Shown here: in pieces, positions 16,766 through 25,051 of the stretch
Position numbering within the stretch: the stretch's first letter is position 1
Layout: each line of letters starts with the position of its first letter
NCBI RefSeq assembly: GCF_010119245.1
Contig: NZ_WNKG01000008.1
Coordinates: 248,001-312,000, forward strand
Reading direction: 5' to 3'
From: Cyclobacterium salsum
GTDB lineage: Bacteria > Bacteroidota > Bacteroidia > Cytophagales > Cyclobacteriaceae
Length of the DNA: 64,000 nucleotides
The notes under the pieces: model-generated
The model's input: only the letters and a program-made list of their open reading frames with translations
What the model was told of the DNA's origin: nothing
The model's database searches: none
Translations under genes and position numbers: made by a program

Positions 16766-19700
16766 TCAGGGTATCAGATAGGAATATTCGTGGTATTCTT
16801 TCAAAAATCCATCCTGATCACGGACGGATGCCAGCCTTCCAAAAGCATCGTATTCATAAAACATGGCCGCATTTCGGCTGTCCAACACACTGGTTATACC
16901 CCGTAAAGGCGCATAAGTAAACGTCGTCATCTGTGCCTCTTCGGGATGAAGCCTTAGCTCGTCTATGTAGATTCCTTCTCCTTTGATGGTAATGGCAGGA
17001 TTTGTAACAGACCGCTCTATCAGCTTCCACTCGGTAGTTAAGCTTTCTGACTTACCCATAAAGGACCAGTTGCGGGTTCCTGAGACGGCTTTGGCCCAAA
17101 AACATAATTTGAACGCATTGCTTTCACTTGCACCCGGAATACTTCCAGAAACATGACCGTTTGATAGTAAATAAACCTTTTTACCTGCTTTGGCAGACGT
17201 TTCTGGCAGCGGTATTTCTTTACCTTCATAGGTCCACCCTCCCTTCTCCTCGCTTTCAAATGAAGTAAACGCAATCTGATTTCTTTCGGCATTTTCTACC
17301 ATGGCCATAGGAAATGAGCCATCCATTCCATATAGAAAGGCAGATGGCTTCCCACCTGCTCTGCTCATCTGAATTACATTCCCTGATCGATCATATCGAT
17401 CGATTCTAATTCCGGACCAGTAGCGCTCGTCTGCTATTAGATTTCCTGCATCATCGAATCTGGCCTGAGAATAGGAGGCCCTTTTCACCGGGTTAACTGC
17501 CTCAAAAAAGTAAACTTCGTCTATATTGTATCTACCTGTCCCCCGGAAAGATTCTTTGAATGTAGTTACTTGTCCGGAAATAATCCGTTCTTCCCCCTCC
17601 TCGCCATCTTTTATACTTGTATAGGTTTCTATTGGGATATGCAACCGGTTTTGCAAGAACATTTGGTGATATACAAAGGCCTGTCCGGGCGGTTGTTGTC
17701 CAAAAGCTGAAAGGTCAGAAACGTACCGGCTCACAATGATGGTCGATCTCGGGCTTGCATCTGTTCGTTTTTCTTCCTTAACCAACTGCAGAAAATCAGG
17801 GTGGTATTTATACTCGGTGACAGTGGTGAAGTCTTTAAATCCAGGAGAAAGCAATTTTTCCTCCATTTTCGACCGTTTATAAACTCCCGTAGTTTTGTTC
17901 TGAGTAGTAATAATGTATTCGAACGCATCGTACAAAATAATATTTTGCCTACACATCGTGAAATACGGGTGACTGAAGTTACCACTCTGATGGACGTATT
18001 GATGCACTCCCTGCCCGATTGGTTGCTCGTCTGACCTGTAATTCTTGTACTGAATGGACGTAACCGCCTTAATTTCATCCTTGCCGTCGTATATGGTTTT
18101 TTTGGTCAATTTCCCCCTTGCCCAGGCCATGGAATTAATAAAGGGTTTCGTGGACGTACCAAAAGGATAACCAACAACTTTATCGGGTATATGCAGCTTA
18201 TTATCGAATTCGTAAACCGTCTTGCCATTTTCCGGGCCTCCGGTTTCGTATTCAGTCACGATAGGATACACTACAGGGCATTCCTCATACCCTCTTCCCG
18301 TCACCGCATCTGAAAAGTACATCCTGCTTCTATACCGCAATGAGGATGTGCTGGTTCCTGTTTTAAAATACCTTGTATTTGAATAAAGAAACTTATCCAA
18401 TGTGAAATTCTTATACCCGCTTCCCGGCCCATGACCACCGTAGGCATAGGTTTTTATTAGCGTGTCTGTACCTGTGAACGTCCTGACATTCTTTACCCTT
18501 AGCCCACCGGCATAATGTACCTTATCCAGAATGCGGTACTGATGTGGTTCAAAATCAAACTCTGAAAATCCGCCGGTGGGATAGGTGATTCTTTTCAGGG
18601 TACCTTCTTTCAGGTAAGTGGTATCCGTGTCTCTATCTGCCGAACCAAAATAAACCGTATATCCGGTTGTTAAATCTACCTCGGTAGGGGGTATCAGGTC
18701 GGCATTGGGTTTGTTATTGAAAAAACCAAAATTATCAATTCTAAAGCTGTTATTGGCCTGGTCCCAGGAAAAGCTATCTGTGTAATAAGCAAAGCTATAC
18801 TGATTGATCAGCGTATTTGCGCCATCTTTTATCAGCAGGCCGTCCAGTTTTAATCGATAGTTTTCACTGCGGTTATTATTCTGAAAATATTCATCCAGGT
18901 CAAATTCAACCTGCTTCAACAACAAATAGTCGTTGCCAGCTTTTTCATATACCTCTATTCGGTCCAGATGGTTAAGCCCGGGTTGGTCCAGCCTTTTGGA
19001 GCCCAAAATAAATTTAACCATTCCGGTTTTAAACCTGACTTCGGATATCCCCAGTTGGGTAGCCGACGTGTTTGAATACAGGGTGGAAATATTGGTATCC
19101 AGATTAGGACAGTCCAGGTCGTTATTGGCCAAGAAAGTACAGTCATCCAAAAGGGTTACACGATTGTTTACCGCCTGTTGATGGAATTTCCCTACATTCT
19201 GGTAAGAAAACGAAATAAAATCGTCCGTATCAGGAGCCGATATTTCCATCAAATACCAAGTAGAAACATATCCCTCCGATCCGCCCGAAGTAATGTATTC
19301 AGTTGCCCGGTCCTCATTACTACCTTTGCCAAAACGATAACGGATACCGTTCTCATCCAGCATCTCGAATTGGTCAAGGTTCTCCGTATAGGATATTTTC
19401 AGGGGAAGGTTGGGAATCAAAAAAGGATCTGTCCCTCCTTGCCTCAGGTAAAACTTTCCGCTGTGCCCAGGCACCTGGTAGGAAAACAGATCCGCCTCCC
19501 GATCAATGAGATCCACGGACATCTTTTTGTATTCGTAAAAACTGCAGTCGGGTGTATTGGGAACCTCGTAATTGTTGATATTGCGGAGAAAACTGGTTTC
19601 ATCCGGCTTATTGTTGACATTGCGGGAAATAAAGCCTCCTGCCATTAGCGACCAGCCAAGCCCTACCCAACTGGCCTGATCGGAATATTTAATGCCAGAA

Positions 19701-19951
19701 GCGTGGTAACTCAACCGTATGGGTAAATGTAAGGGTCCACTCTTCACCTCAAGAATAGGTACAGAAATATCGGGCAGCCCGGTATATAAGTTTACCGGAT
19801 AATCACCAAATTTTTCCATAGCCGCCACATTAGGTGTTTTTTGTTGGGATTTAGGGCTTAACTTATTCGCGACTTCGGCAGGTCCCTGCGCCTGAAGCTG
19901 GCAGCAGATGGTGATACAAAAAATCACCATTGCCCATGAATTGCTATTCAT
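16766..19951 (-). CDS. Large secreted RHS-like protein, first gene of the RHS operon
   Basis: A 1061-residue protein with a signal peptide (to about residue 21, LQAQ). It has a long beta-rich N-terminal part typical of the first partner of Bacteroidota RHS loci. A conserved start (NVAAMEKFGDYPVNLYTGLP, then SVPILEVKSGPLHLPIRLSY and SWVGLGWSLMAGG) recalls the SpvB/TcaC-type N-terminal shell. Near the C-terminus lie YD-like motifs (YAPLRGITSVLDSRNAAMFY and EYDAFGRLASVRDQDGFLKE). It lacks the RHS core and toxin tip, so it probably works with the 1533-residue protein downstream. It is the first gene of a four-gene operon with gaps of 7 bp or less. Confidence 0.85.
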   Translation of the reverse strand: MNSNSWAMVIFCITICCQLQAQGPAEVANKLSPKSQQKTPNVAAMEKFGDYPVNLYTGLPDISVPILEVKSGPLHLPIRLSYHASGIKYSDQASWVGLGWSLMAGGFISRNVNNKPDETSFLRNINNYEVPNTPDCSFYEYKKMSVDLIDREADLFSYQVPGHSGKFYLRQGGTDPFLIPNLPLKISYTENLDQFEMLDENGIRYRFGKGSNEDRATEYITSGGSEGYVSTWYLMEISAPDTDDFISFSYQNVGKFHQQAVNNRVTLLDDCTFLANNDLDCPNLDTNISTLYSNTSATQLGISEVRFKTGMVKFILGSKRLDQPGLNHLDRIEVYEKAGNDYLLLKQVEFDLDEYFQNNNRSENYRLKLDGLLIKDGANTLINQYSFAYYTDSFSWDQANNSFRIDNFGFFNNKPNADLIPPTEVDLTTGYTVYFGSADRDTDTTYLKEGTLKRITYPTGGFSEFDFEPHQYRILDKVHYAGGLRVKNVRTFTGTDTLIKTYAYGGHGPGSGYKNFTLDKFLYSNTRYFKTGTSTSSLRYRSRMYFSDAVTGRGYEECPVVYPIVTEYETGGPENGKTVYEFDNKLHIPDKVVGYPFGTSTKPFINSMAWARGKLTKKTIYDGKDEIKAVTSIQYKNYRSDEQPIGQGVHQYVHQSGNFSHPYFTMCRQNIILYDAFEYIITTQNKTTGVYKRSKMEEKLLSPGFKDFTTVTEYKYHPDFLQLVKEEKRTDASPRSTIIVSRYVSDLSAFGQQPPGQAFVYHQMFLQNRLHIPIETYTSIKDGEEGEERIISGQVTTFKESFRGTGRYNIDEVYFFEAVNPVKRASYSQARFDDAGNLIADERYWSGIRIDRYDRSGNVIQMSRAGGKPSAFLYGMDGSFPMAMVENAERNQIAFTSFESEEKGGWTYEGKEIPLPETSAKAGKKVYLLSNGHVSGSIPGASESNAFKLCFWAKAVSGTRNWSFMGKSESLTTEWKLIERSVTNPAITIKGEGIYIDELRLHPEEAQMTTFTYAPLRGITSVLDSRNAAMFYEYDAFGRLASVRDQDGFLKEYHEYSYLIP

Positions 19952-20359
19952 AGCTAATCGATTTTTGTGAATAAATAAAACAGATTGATAAAGGCAGATG
20001 GACTGCCCTCATGCTTTATAGAAATCGACAACCGATAAGCAATACTGGCACTACAGTAGGATGCAGAAGAAAAACGCCACCTATCGGCAAAAAATCCGGC
20101 TCAGTTGGTTTTATAAAACCGGATTTTAAAGAATGAAAATGATTCGTAAAATTAATTGAAAGACCTTCACGACAAGGGCTCAACCTCCACAGGTCATGAA
20201 AATACCGGATGCCTAAAAAGCATTTGACAACGGGATTTCCTATTGAAAAACGTAGGAAATACCTTCCATGTCTTAAATTAAGAAAAAAATAATTTACTCC
20301 AAATTTTTAGTACAATTTTTATTGATTGACAACGGTTTCAGTGTCCTGAAAATGAAAAA
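19952..20359. other. Gap between the RHS operon and a lipoprotein gene
   Basis: The 408-bp gap must hold the RHS operon promoter (minus strand). It contains a palindromic structure at 20091-20127 and AT-rich DNA after 20270. No gene is supported. Confidence 0.4.
20091..20127. repeat. Nested palindrome upstream of the RHS operon
   Basis: AAAATCCGG (20091-20099) pairs with CCGGATTTT (20119-20127). Inside it lies a perfect 14-bp palindrome, GGTTTTATAAAACC (20107-20120), so two alternative foldings share the CC at 20119-20120. It could be a terminator for the upstream minus-strand gene, or an operator controlling the RHS operon that starts 140 bp away. Confidence 0.5.
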
Positions 20360-21079
20360 TCAATTATCCTGCGCGGCAAAAACCCTACGTAATAACGCCG
20401 TGCTCCTTTCGGCTGGGTTTTCACGAATGGCTTTCTCTTCCTGCGCTATCAAGGTAAACAATCCGGAAATGGCTCTGTCGGTCACATAGGCCTTTAGGTC
20501 CGGATCCAGCTTACGGGAGGTCGTGGGGAAATTATTATACGAACTTACCAAATCCCCGTAATACCGCGTGGCACCTACCTGCTCCAGCGATTTTTGAATA
20601 TGGGGTTCAAACAGTTCGGTTAGTTTTTCGGTGGTTTGCCCTTGCAGGTATTGCGTGGCCGCATCATCGTCTCCCCTCAGAATATTCCAGGCATCCTGCA
20701 CGGTAAGCTGCCGAATCGCCTCAATAAAGATGGGCTTTGCTTCAATGGCGGCATTTTCTGCCCCCCGGTTGATGGTCAAAAGTACCCGGTCTACTTCCGT
20801 GCCCAGGCCGATCCTTCGTAAGGTGCTCTCCACCCGCTGCACATCCTCCGGTAAGGCGATGCGAATCAGATCATTTTTGAAAAACCCATCCTCACGAGAT
20901 GCCTGATCTGCCCCGGTAGAAATGCCCTTGACAAGGGCTTCTTTCAAGCCATTTCCCACATCCTGCTCGGTCAGGCTGGCTTCAGTAGCCCCTTGGATAA
21001 AGCGGTTGACCTCGGCTGCCGTACAACCGGCCATCAAAATGGCTACCAATAAAACCTGTGCTATCTTCAACATTTTCAT
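20360..21079 (-). CDS. DUF4197 family lipoprotein
   Basis: A 239-residue protein with a lipoprotein signal (VLLVAILMAGC, lipid Cys at residue 19) and a DUF4197 domain filling the rest. The visible hallmarks are GLKEALVKGISTGADQASR, the central VDRVLLTINRGAENAA, WNILRGDDDAATQYLQGQT and DRAISGLFTLIAQEEKAIR. The family is widespread in Proteobacteria and Bacteroidota and has no proven function. It is likely anchored in the outer membrane, facing the periplasm. The stop is 20 bases after a run of AT-rich DNA and the gene stands alone. Length is normal. A start two codons later is equally possible. Confidence 0.85.
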   Translation of the reverse strand: MKMLKIAQVLLVAILMAGCTAAEVNRFIQGATEASLTEQDVGNGLKEALVKGISTGADQASREDGFFKNDLIRIALPEDVQRVESTLRRIGLGTEVDRVLLTINRGAENAAIEAKPIFIEAIRQLTVQDAWNILRGDDDAATQYLQGQTTEKLTELFEPHIQKSLEQVGATRYYGDLVSSYNNFPTTSRKLDPDLKAYVTDRAISGLFTLIAQEEKAIRENPAERSTALLRRVFAAQDN

Positions 21080-21181
21080 TCGGTCTATTTAAATTATTCT
21101 TTTCAAAAATTTAAATGGGCAGCTAGGGTGCCTCATTTTTTTATTTTAAACACACAATCATTGAGCCATGTTGTAAAAATC

Positions 21182-22114
21182 TTATTCCCGAGTTAATTCT
21201 TTTAGTAGTAATTGTTGGCCTTTCTCACTCAGATGACCGTGATCGATGTAATTGGAAAGGTCTCCGGTAAAAAAGGAGAAATCGGCACGGTTAAAATTTT
21301 CAAAAGTAATCAGGGGACTCTTTCCGGAATAAGTCGATTTTACCTGCTCCCAATAGTGCGAAAACGATTTCTTGTGATCCTCATAGATGGGCAAGGGAAC
21401 CGGATGAAAATAAACGGTGGTTTGAATCTGGTTAGCTTCCAGCAATCGCCACAGTTCCTTTAATGAAGCTTCCGAAATAGGCGTAATCTCAAAATCTTCC
21501 GAATGAAGCAGGGCTTTCTCCTCTTCGATTTTAGCAGCTACATCGGGCACCCTGAATAGCGGCTCAAATTTATTCGTTCCATTCTCCAGGTATTGGTCCG
21601 ACGGGTATTTGTTGGGAGCCAAATTCATCCACCTAATCAAGGCAAACCCATATACGCGGAGCAGATGAATGGACCCAAAGGCTGTCCAATAGGCGCTGGG
21701 AGTCATTATCTGGCTGGCTTCTTTTTCATTGCTTTGGGTCATGTAGGGATGGATACATACCCAGGCTCGCTTCATTTGATGCTCCGATGCCAGCACGTTT
21801 TCAAGTAGGGGGATCATCGTTTGAATCCTGGCACCCATCAGGCTGGCATTGAAATAACGGATCTCTTTGATGGACTCCGGGTTGATATTTGCCGACAGCG
21901 AGGGGCCCAGAATAATGCCATCGAAATTTTCCGGAACGTACTGAAATGTCATCAGGTATTTGGATACCCGCTCTTCCCCGTACACGCGGGTGTTTTTCGC
22001 TATCCCAAAAACGCCAAAAACATCCAGCCAGGTATTTACTAAGACCAAGCCAATTGCGGCTAAAAAGCAAGTGGAAAGGACACGTTTAAAATATCGATTA
22101 AATTCCCTATTCAT
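21182..22114 (-). CDS. SGNH-like acyl-transfer partner of the MBOAT protein
   Basis: A 310-residue protein with one N-terminal membrane helix (about residues 10-30) and a periplasmic SGNH-hydrolase-like domain. The GDSL-type block is IILGPSLSANINP (about residue 67), and the likely catalytic Asp/His pair is in YIDHGHLSEKGQQL near the C-terminus. Proteins of this type work with membrane-bound O-acyltransferases to acetylate extracellular polysaccharide, as AlgJ/AlgX do with AlgI. The MBOAT gene lies 6 bp upstream on the same strand, which supports that role. The G-x-S block is less standard than in AlgJ, so whether it hydrolyses or transfers acetyl is unclear. Confidence 0.75.
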   Translation of the reverse strand: MNREFNRYFKRVLSTCFLAAIGLVLVNTWLDVFGVFGIAKNTRVYGEERVSKYLMTFQYVPENFDGIILGPSLSANINPESIKEIRYFNASLMGARIQTMIPLLENVLASEHQMKRAWVCIHPYMTQSNEKEASQIMTPSAYWTAFGSIHLLRVYGFALIRWMNLAPNKYPSDQYLENGTNKFEPLFRVPDVAAKIEEEKALLHSEDFEITPISEASLKELWRLLEANQIQTTVYFHPVPLPIYEDHKKSFSHYWEQVKSTYSGKSPLITFENFNRADFSFFTGDLSNYIDHGHLSEKGQQLLLKELTRE

Positions 22115-22120
22115 AGATCA

Positions 22121-23509
22121 CTAGAAATCGAAATATAGAAAATCATTTTGAACAATCGAGTTCAGGAATATCAGGTTTAGGACGAATAAAAAGACGGTCA
22201 TCAACCCGTATTTGAGGGTTGGTTGAATCCGGCTGCCAAGTTGCATATCGTTGGGCAAAAAAAGAAGCAACACCCCGGCGGCCCAGATGGGAGCATTATA
22301 CAGATTGCTGACCAGGTGAAAATCCGGGGGAGCAGTTTTGGTAAAATGGAACATGGCCATAAGAAGGTTGCTGGCATCCTGAAGATTTTCAGCCCTAAAA
22401 AAGACCCAGGTAATGTTTACAAATAAAAAGGTAACCAGAATGGCAGGGATTCTTGGTATCGCCAATCCCGTTTTCTTCCATTGCCGATGAACCACCAAGG
22501 CCGAGCCATGTAGCATACCCCAGATAATAAAGGTCCATCCGGCTCCGTGCCAAATCCCTCCCAGGAGAAAGGTTACCATCAAGTTAACATTCGTTCTTCC
22601 CGGACTTATTTTATTTCCGCCCAACGGGATGTATATGTAATCCCGCAAAAAGCGGCTGAGGGTGATGTGCCAATTCCTCCAGAATTCCTGAATGGTAGCT
22701 GATCGGTATGGGGAATTGAAGTTCTGAGGCAGCTGAATATTTAAAAGCAGCCCGAGTCCTATGGCCATGGAGGAATAGCCACTAAAATCAAAATACAATT
22801 GCAGGGAATAGGCCAGGGAAGTGATCCAGGCTTCCTGAATCCCCAACAATTCAATATGGGCATACCCATTATTTGCGATTACCCCAAAGGTATCTGCCAA
22901 AATGATTTTTTTGGCCAGCCCCATCATTAAAATAAAAAAACCCCTGGAGAGATTCTGGTAATTGATTTGGGTTAGTAACGGATTCCTGAACTGAGGCATC
23001 ATTTCTTTGTGATGCACGATGGGACCCGCAATAAGTTGAGGGAAAAATGAAACGAATAATCCGTAGGAAAAGAAATTGGTTTTGGCTGCGATCCCTTTAT
23101 AGGAATCCACCAAATAAGCTATTTGCTGAAAAGTATAAAAAGAAATCCCTAATGGCAGTGCCCAGTCCAGGTAAGAAAAGGATTCCCCGGAAATCACATT
23201 GACATTAAATATCACGAAATCCGCATATTTGTAAAAAAATAGGATCAGGAGATTAACCGCTATACCGGCAACTAAAAACCGCCTTTTCCCGCTCGCTACC
23301 GGCTTGCTGATAAAAAAATTAAAAAAGATGGATAGTCCTATGAGAATCAAATACATAGGCTTCCACCAGCCATAAAATACGACTGAACTTACAAACAACC
23401 AAGTTACGATGGCAGAAGGCTTTGTTTTTGAACCTAAACCGTAGAATCCTAAAAGAACAATTGGTAAAAAAACGAAAAGGAATAGAAAAGAATTGAAGAG
23501 CATGGCCAA
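22121..23509 (-). CDS. MBOAT family O-acyltransferase, AlgI-like
   Basis: A 462-residue multi-pass inner-membrane enzyme of the membrane-bound O-acyltransferase family, which moves acyl groups from the cytoplasm to an extracellular polymer. Hallmarks are the block SFYTFQQIAYLVDSYKG, the RNWHITLSRFLRDYIYIPLG segment with its conserved WHITLSRF, and the catalytic-histidine region GGIWHGAGWTFIIWGMLHG. About eleven hydrophobic segments are visible. It is co-transcribed with the SGNH-like gene that starts 6 bp later. The polymer it modifies is unknown, and no polysaccharide biosynthesis genes are adjacent. Confidence 0.9.
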   Translation of the reverse strand: MAMLFNSFLFLFVFLPIVLLGFYGLGSKTKPSAIVTWLFVSSVVFYGWWKPMYLILIGLSIFFNFFISKPVASGKRRFLVAGIAVNLLILFFYKYADFVIFNVNVISGESFSYLDWALPLGISFYTFQQIAYLVDSYKGIAAKTNFFSYGLFVSFFPQLIAGPIVHHKEMMPQFRNPLLTQINYQNLSRGFFILMMGLAKKIILADTFGVIANNGYAHIELLGIQEAWITSLAYSLQLYFDFSGYSSMAIGLGLLLNIQLPQNFNSPYRSATIQEFWRNWHITLSRFLRDYIYIPLGGNKISPGRTNVNLMVTFLLGGIWHGAGWTFIIWGMLHGSALVVHRQWKKTGLAIPRIPAILVTFLFVNITWVFFRAENLQDASNLLMAMFHFTKTAPPDFHLVSNLYNAPIWAAGVLLLFLPNDMQLGSRIQPTLKYGLMTVFLFVLNLIFLNSIVQNDFLYFDF

Positions 23510-23863
23510 AAATGCTTTAAAAATTTAAAGATACACATGTTTACATTATTTTAACCCCTAACCAAAAATAATCCACACCATACAGAAAAAAATAACGTTT
23601 TGTCAAATTTCCGCTCGCTTAAAAAAGGACAACATGGAAAAGGCTTTTTGACTGACAGTTGCCCGAACCGGTAATAAGTTCCCATTATTTTTCTTTATCT
23701 TATGATAAAATTTCAGCTACCATTCGATGAAGTGATTATCGACAAAACACATCTTTTGATTTCTGTTACGAAAAAACTCATTGTACCGGACTGTGAATTT
23801 CTCTTCTTAAGCGTCAACGCAGTCCATTAATTATTCGAAAACTGCCATTTTCAACTTAGCCCT
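23510..23863. other. Divergent intergenic region
   Basis: 354 bases between the MBOAT gene (leftward) and the AI-2E permease gene (rightward). It should hold both promoters. A 42-codon open frame at 23702 lacks any sign of coding and was not called. I see no structured element. Confidence 0.35.
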
Positions 23864-24970
23864 ATGCAATTATCTTTTCGAGATTTGTTTTTCACACTGG
23901 CCTTCGCTGCTTTGGTCATCGCCATCATGGTGATCGCCAAATCTATCCTCATTCCCCTGAGTTTGGCCTTGCTCCTATCCTTTATTTTACATCCCCTACA
24001 CAAAAGGTTACAAGTAAAATTTGGGAATATTGGTGCTGCCTTTACCGTATTGCTGGGGTTTTTTCTGGTTATCATTGGTGTGTTGACATTTTTTTCTGCC
24101 GAAATCCTCTCGCTTTCAGATCAATTGACCGATTTCGGTGATAAACTGATGATTATATTTACCGATTCAGTGGTATTCGTCAATGAAAACCTCAGCTTTC
24201 TGGGCAATTTCGATAAAGATCAGCTTCTGGAAGACGGAAAAGCCTGGATAAAAGAAGGAGCCGCCGGATTATTGGGAAAAACCTTTAGCAATACCGCCAG
24301 TTTTCTGACAGGCATTTTCACCATGATTATCTACACCTTCCTTTTTCTGATTTACAAAAAGAGCCTGGTCAGCGCTTTCAAAAAATTTGCGTCGGAAGAT
24401 AATGAAAACCAGTACCTAAAAATGCTGAAAAAAATCCAACTGGTAGGACAAAAATACCTTTCCGGCATGCTGACGCTGATTCTAATCCTCGGGCTGGCCA
24501 ATAGTACCGGCTTATGGATCATTGGATTGGACAATCCCTTCCTATTTGGTTTCCTGGCGGCTACGCTCTCCATTATTCCCTATATCGGGACCACCATTGG
24601 GGCCAGTATTCCGGTTCTTTACGGTTTCATATCCTCGGATGAGCTTTGGGTACCCCTGGCGGTGGCTGGAATGTTCTGGCTTGTTCAGGTGATCGAAAGT
24701 AATTTTCTGAGTCCCAAAATTGTCGGAAACAGTGTGAACGTAAATGCCTTTGCCGCCATTCTTAGTCTCATCGTGGGCGCCTCGGTTTGGGGAGTAGCGG
24801 GGATGGTTCTGTTTCTTCCATTTGCGGCAATGTTAAAAGTAATCTGTGAAAGTTACCTGCCCCTTCAGCCACTAGCCCTTTTGATTGGGGACGATCATTT
24901 CAATAATAAACAAAAGGCAGAAAACGGGCCGTCATGGTTTAGTAAAATTAAGAAAAGCCTGAGCCGTTAA
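23864..24970 (+). CDS. AI-2E family transporter (PerM/YdiK-like)
   Basis: A 368-residue inner-membrane protein. Two hydrophobic pairs at the N-terminus (about 8-45 and 58-85) are followed by a soluble helical domain (about 90-150) and a second hydrophobic half from about 150 on. The conserved signature SIIPYIGTTIGASIPVLYGF (about residue 240) and the following segment near ESNFLSPKIVGNSVNVNAFA place it in the AI-2E exporter family. Family members are described as transporters of the autoinducer AI-2 or as ion antiporters, so the substrate here is unknown. A terminator lies 9 bp after its stop. It is not in an operon. Confidence 0.9.
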   Translation: MQLSFRDLFFTLAFAALVIAIMVIAKSILIPLSLALLLSFILHPLHKRLQVKFGNIGAAFTVLLGFFLVIIGVLTFFSAEILSLSDQLTDFGDKLMIIFTDSVVFVNENLSFLGNFDKDQLLEDGKAWIKEGAAGLLGKTFSNTASFLTGIFTMIIYTFLFLIYKKSLVSAFKKFASEDNENQYLKMLKKIQLVGQKYLSGMLTLILILGLANSTGLWIIGLDNPFLFGFLAATLSIIPYIGTTIGASIPVLYGFISSDELWVPLAVAGMFWLVQVIESNFLSPKIVGNSVNVNAFAAILSLIVGASVWGVAGMVLFLPFAAMLKVICESYLPLQPLALLIGDDHFNNKQKAENGPSWFSKIKKSLSR

Positions 24971-24978
24971 AGACAAAT

Positions 24979-25013
24979 AAAAGGCCCGCTTGTTTCCAAG
25001 CAGGCCTTTTTTT
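24979..25013 (+). terminator. Bidirectional-looking terminator
   Basis: AAGGCCCGCTTG pairs with CAAGCAGGCCTT (one mismatch) around a tttc loop, framed by A-rich and T-rich flanks. It stops the AI-2E permease transcript and may also stop the converging cytochrome gene. Confidence 0.85.
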
Positions 25014-25051
25014 GGTTAGCAATTACTTATCTATGTAATAGACTGAAATCG

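Noticed and set aside
20091-20127. Riboswitch upstream of the RHS operon
   Set aside because: The structure is a simple nested palindrome without any conserved riboswitch core that I can recognise.
23702-23830. 42-codon open frame in the gap before the AI-2E permease
   Set aside because: No membrane segment, domain or coupling to a neighbour supports it, and its length is within chance.
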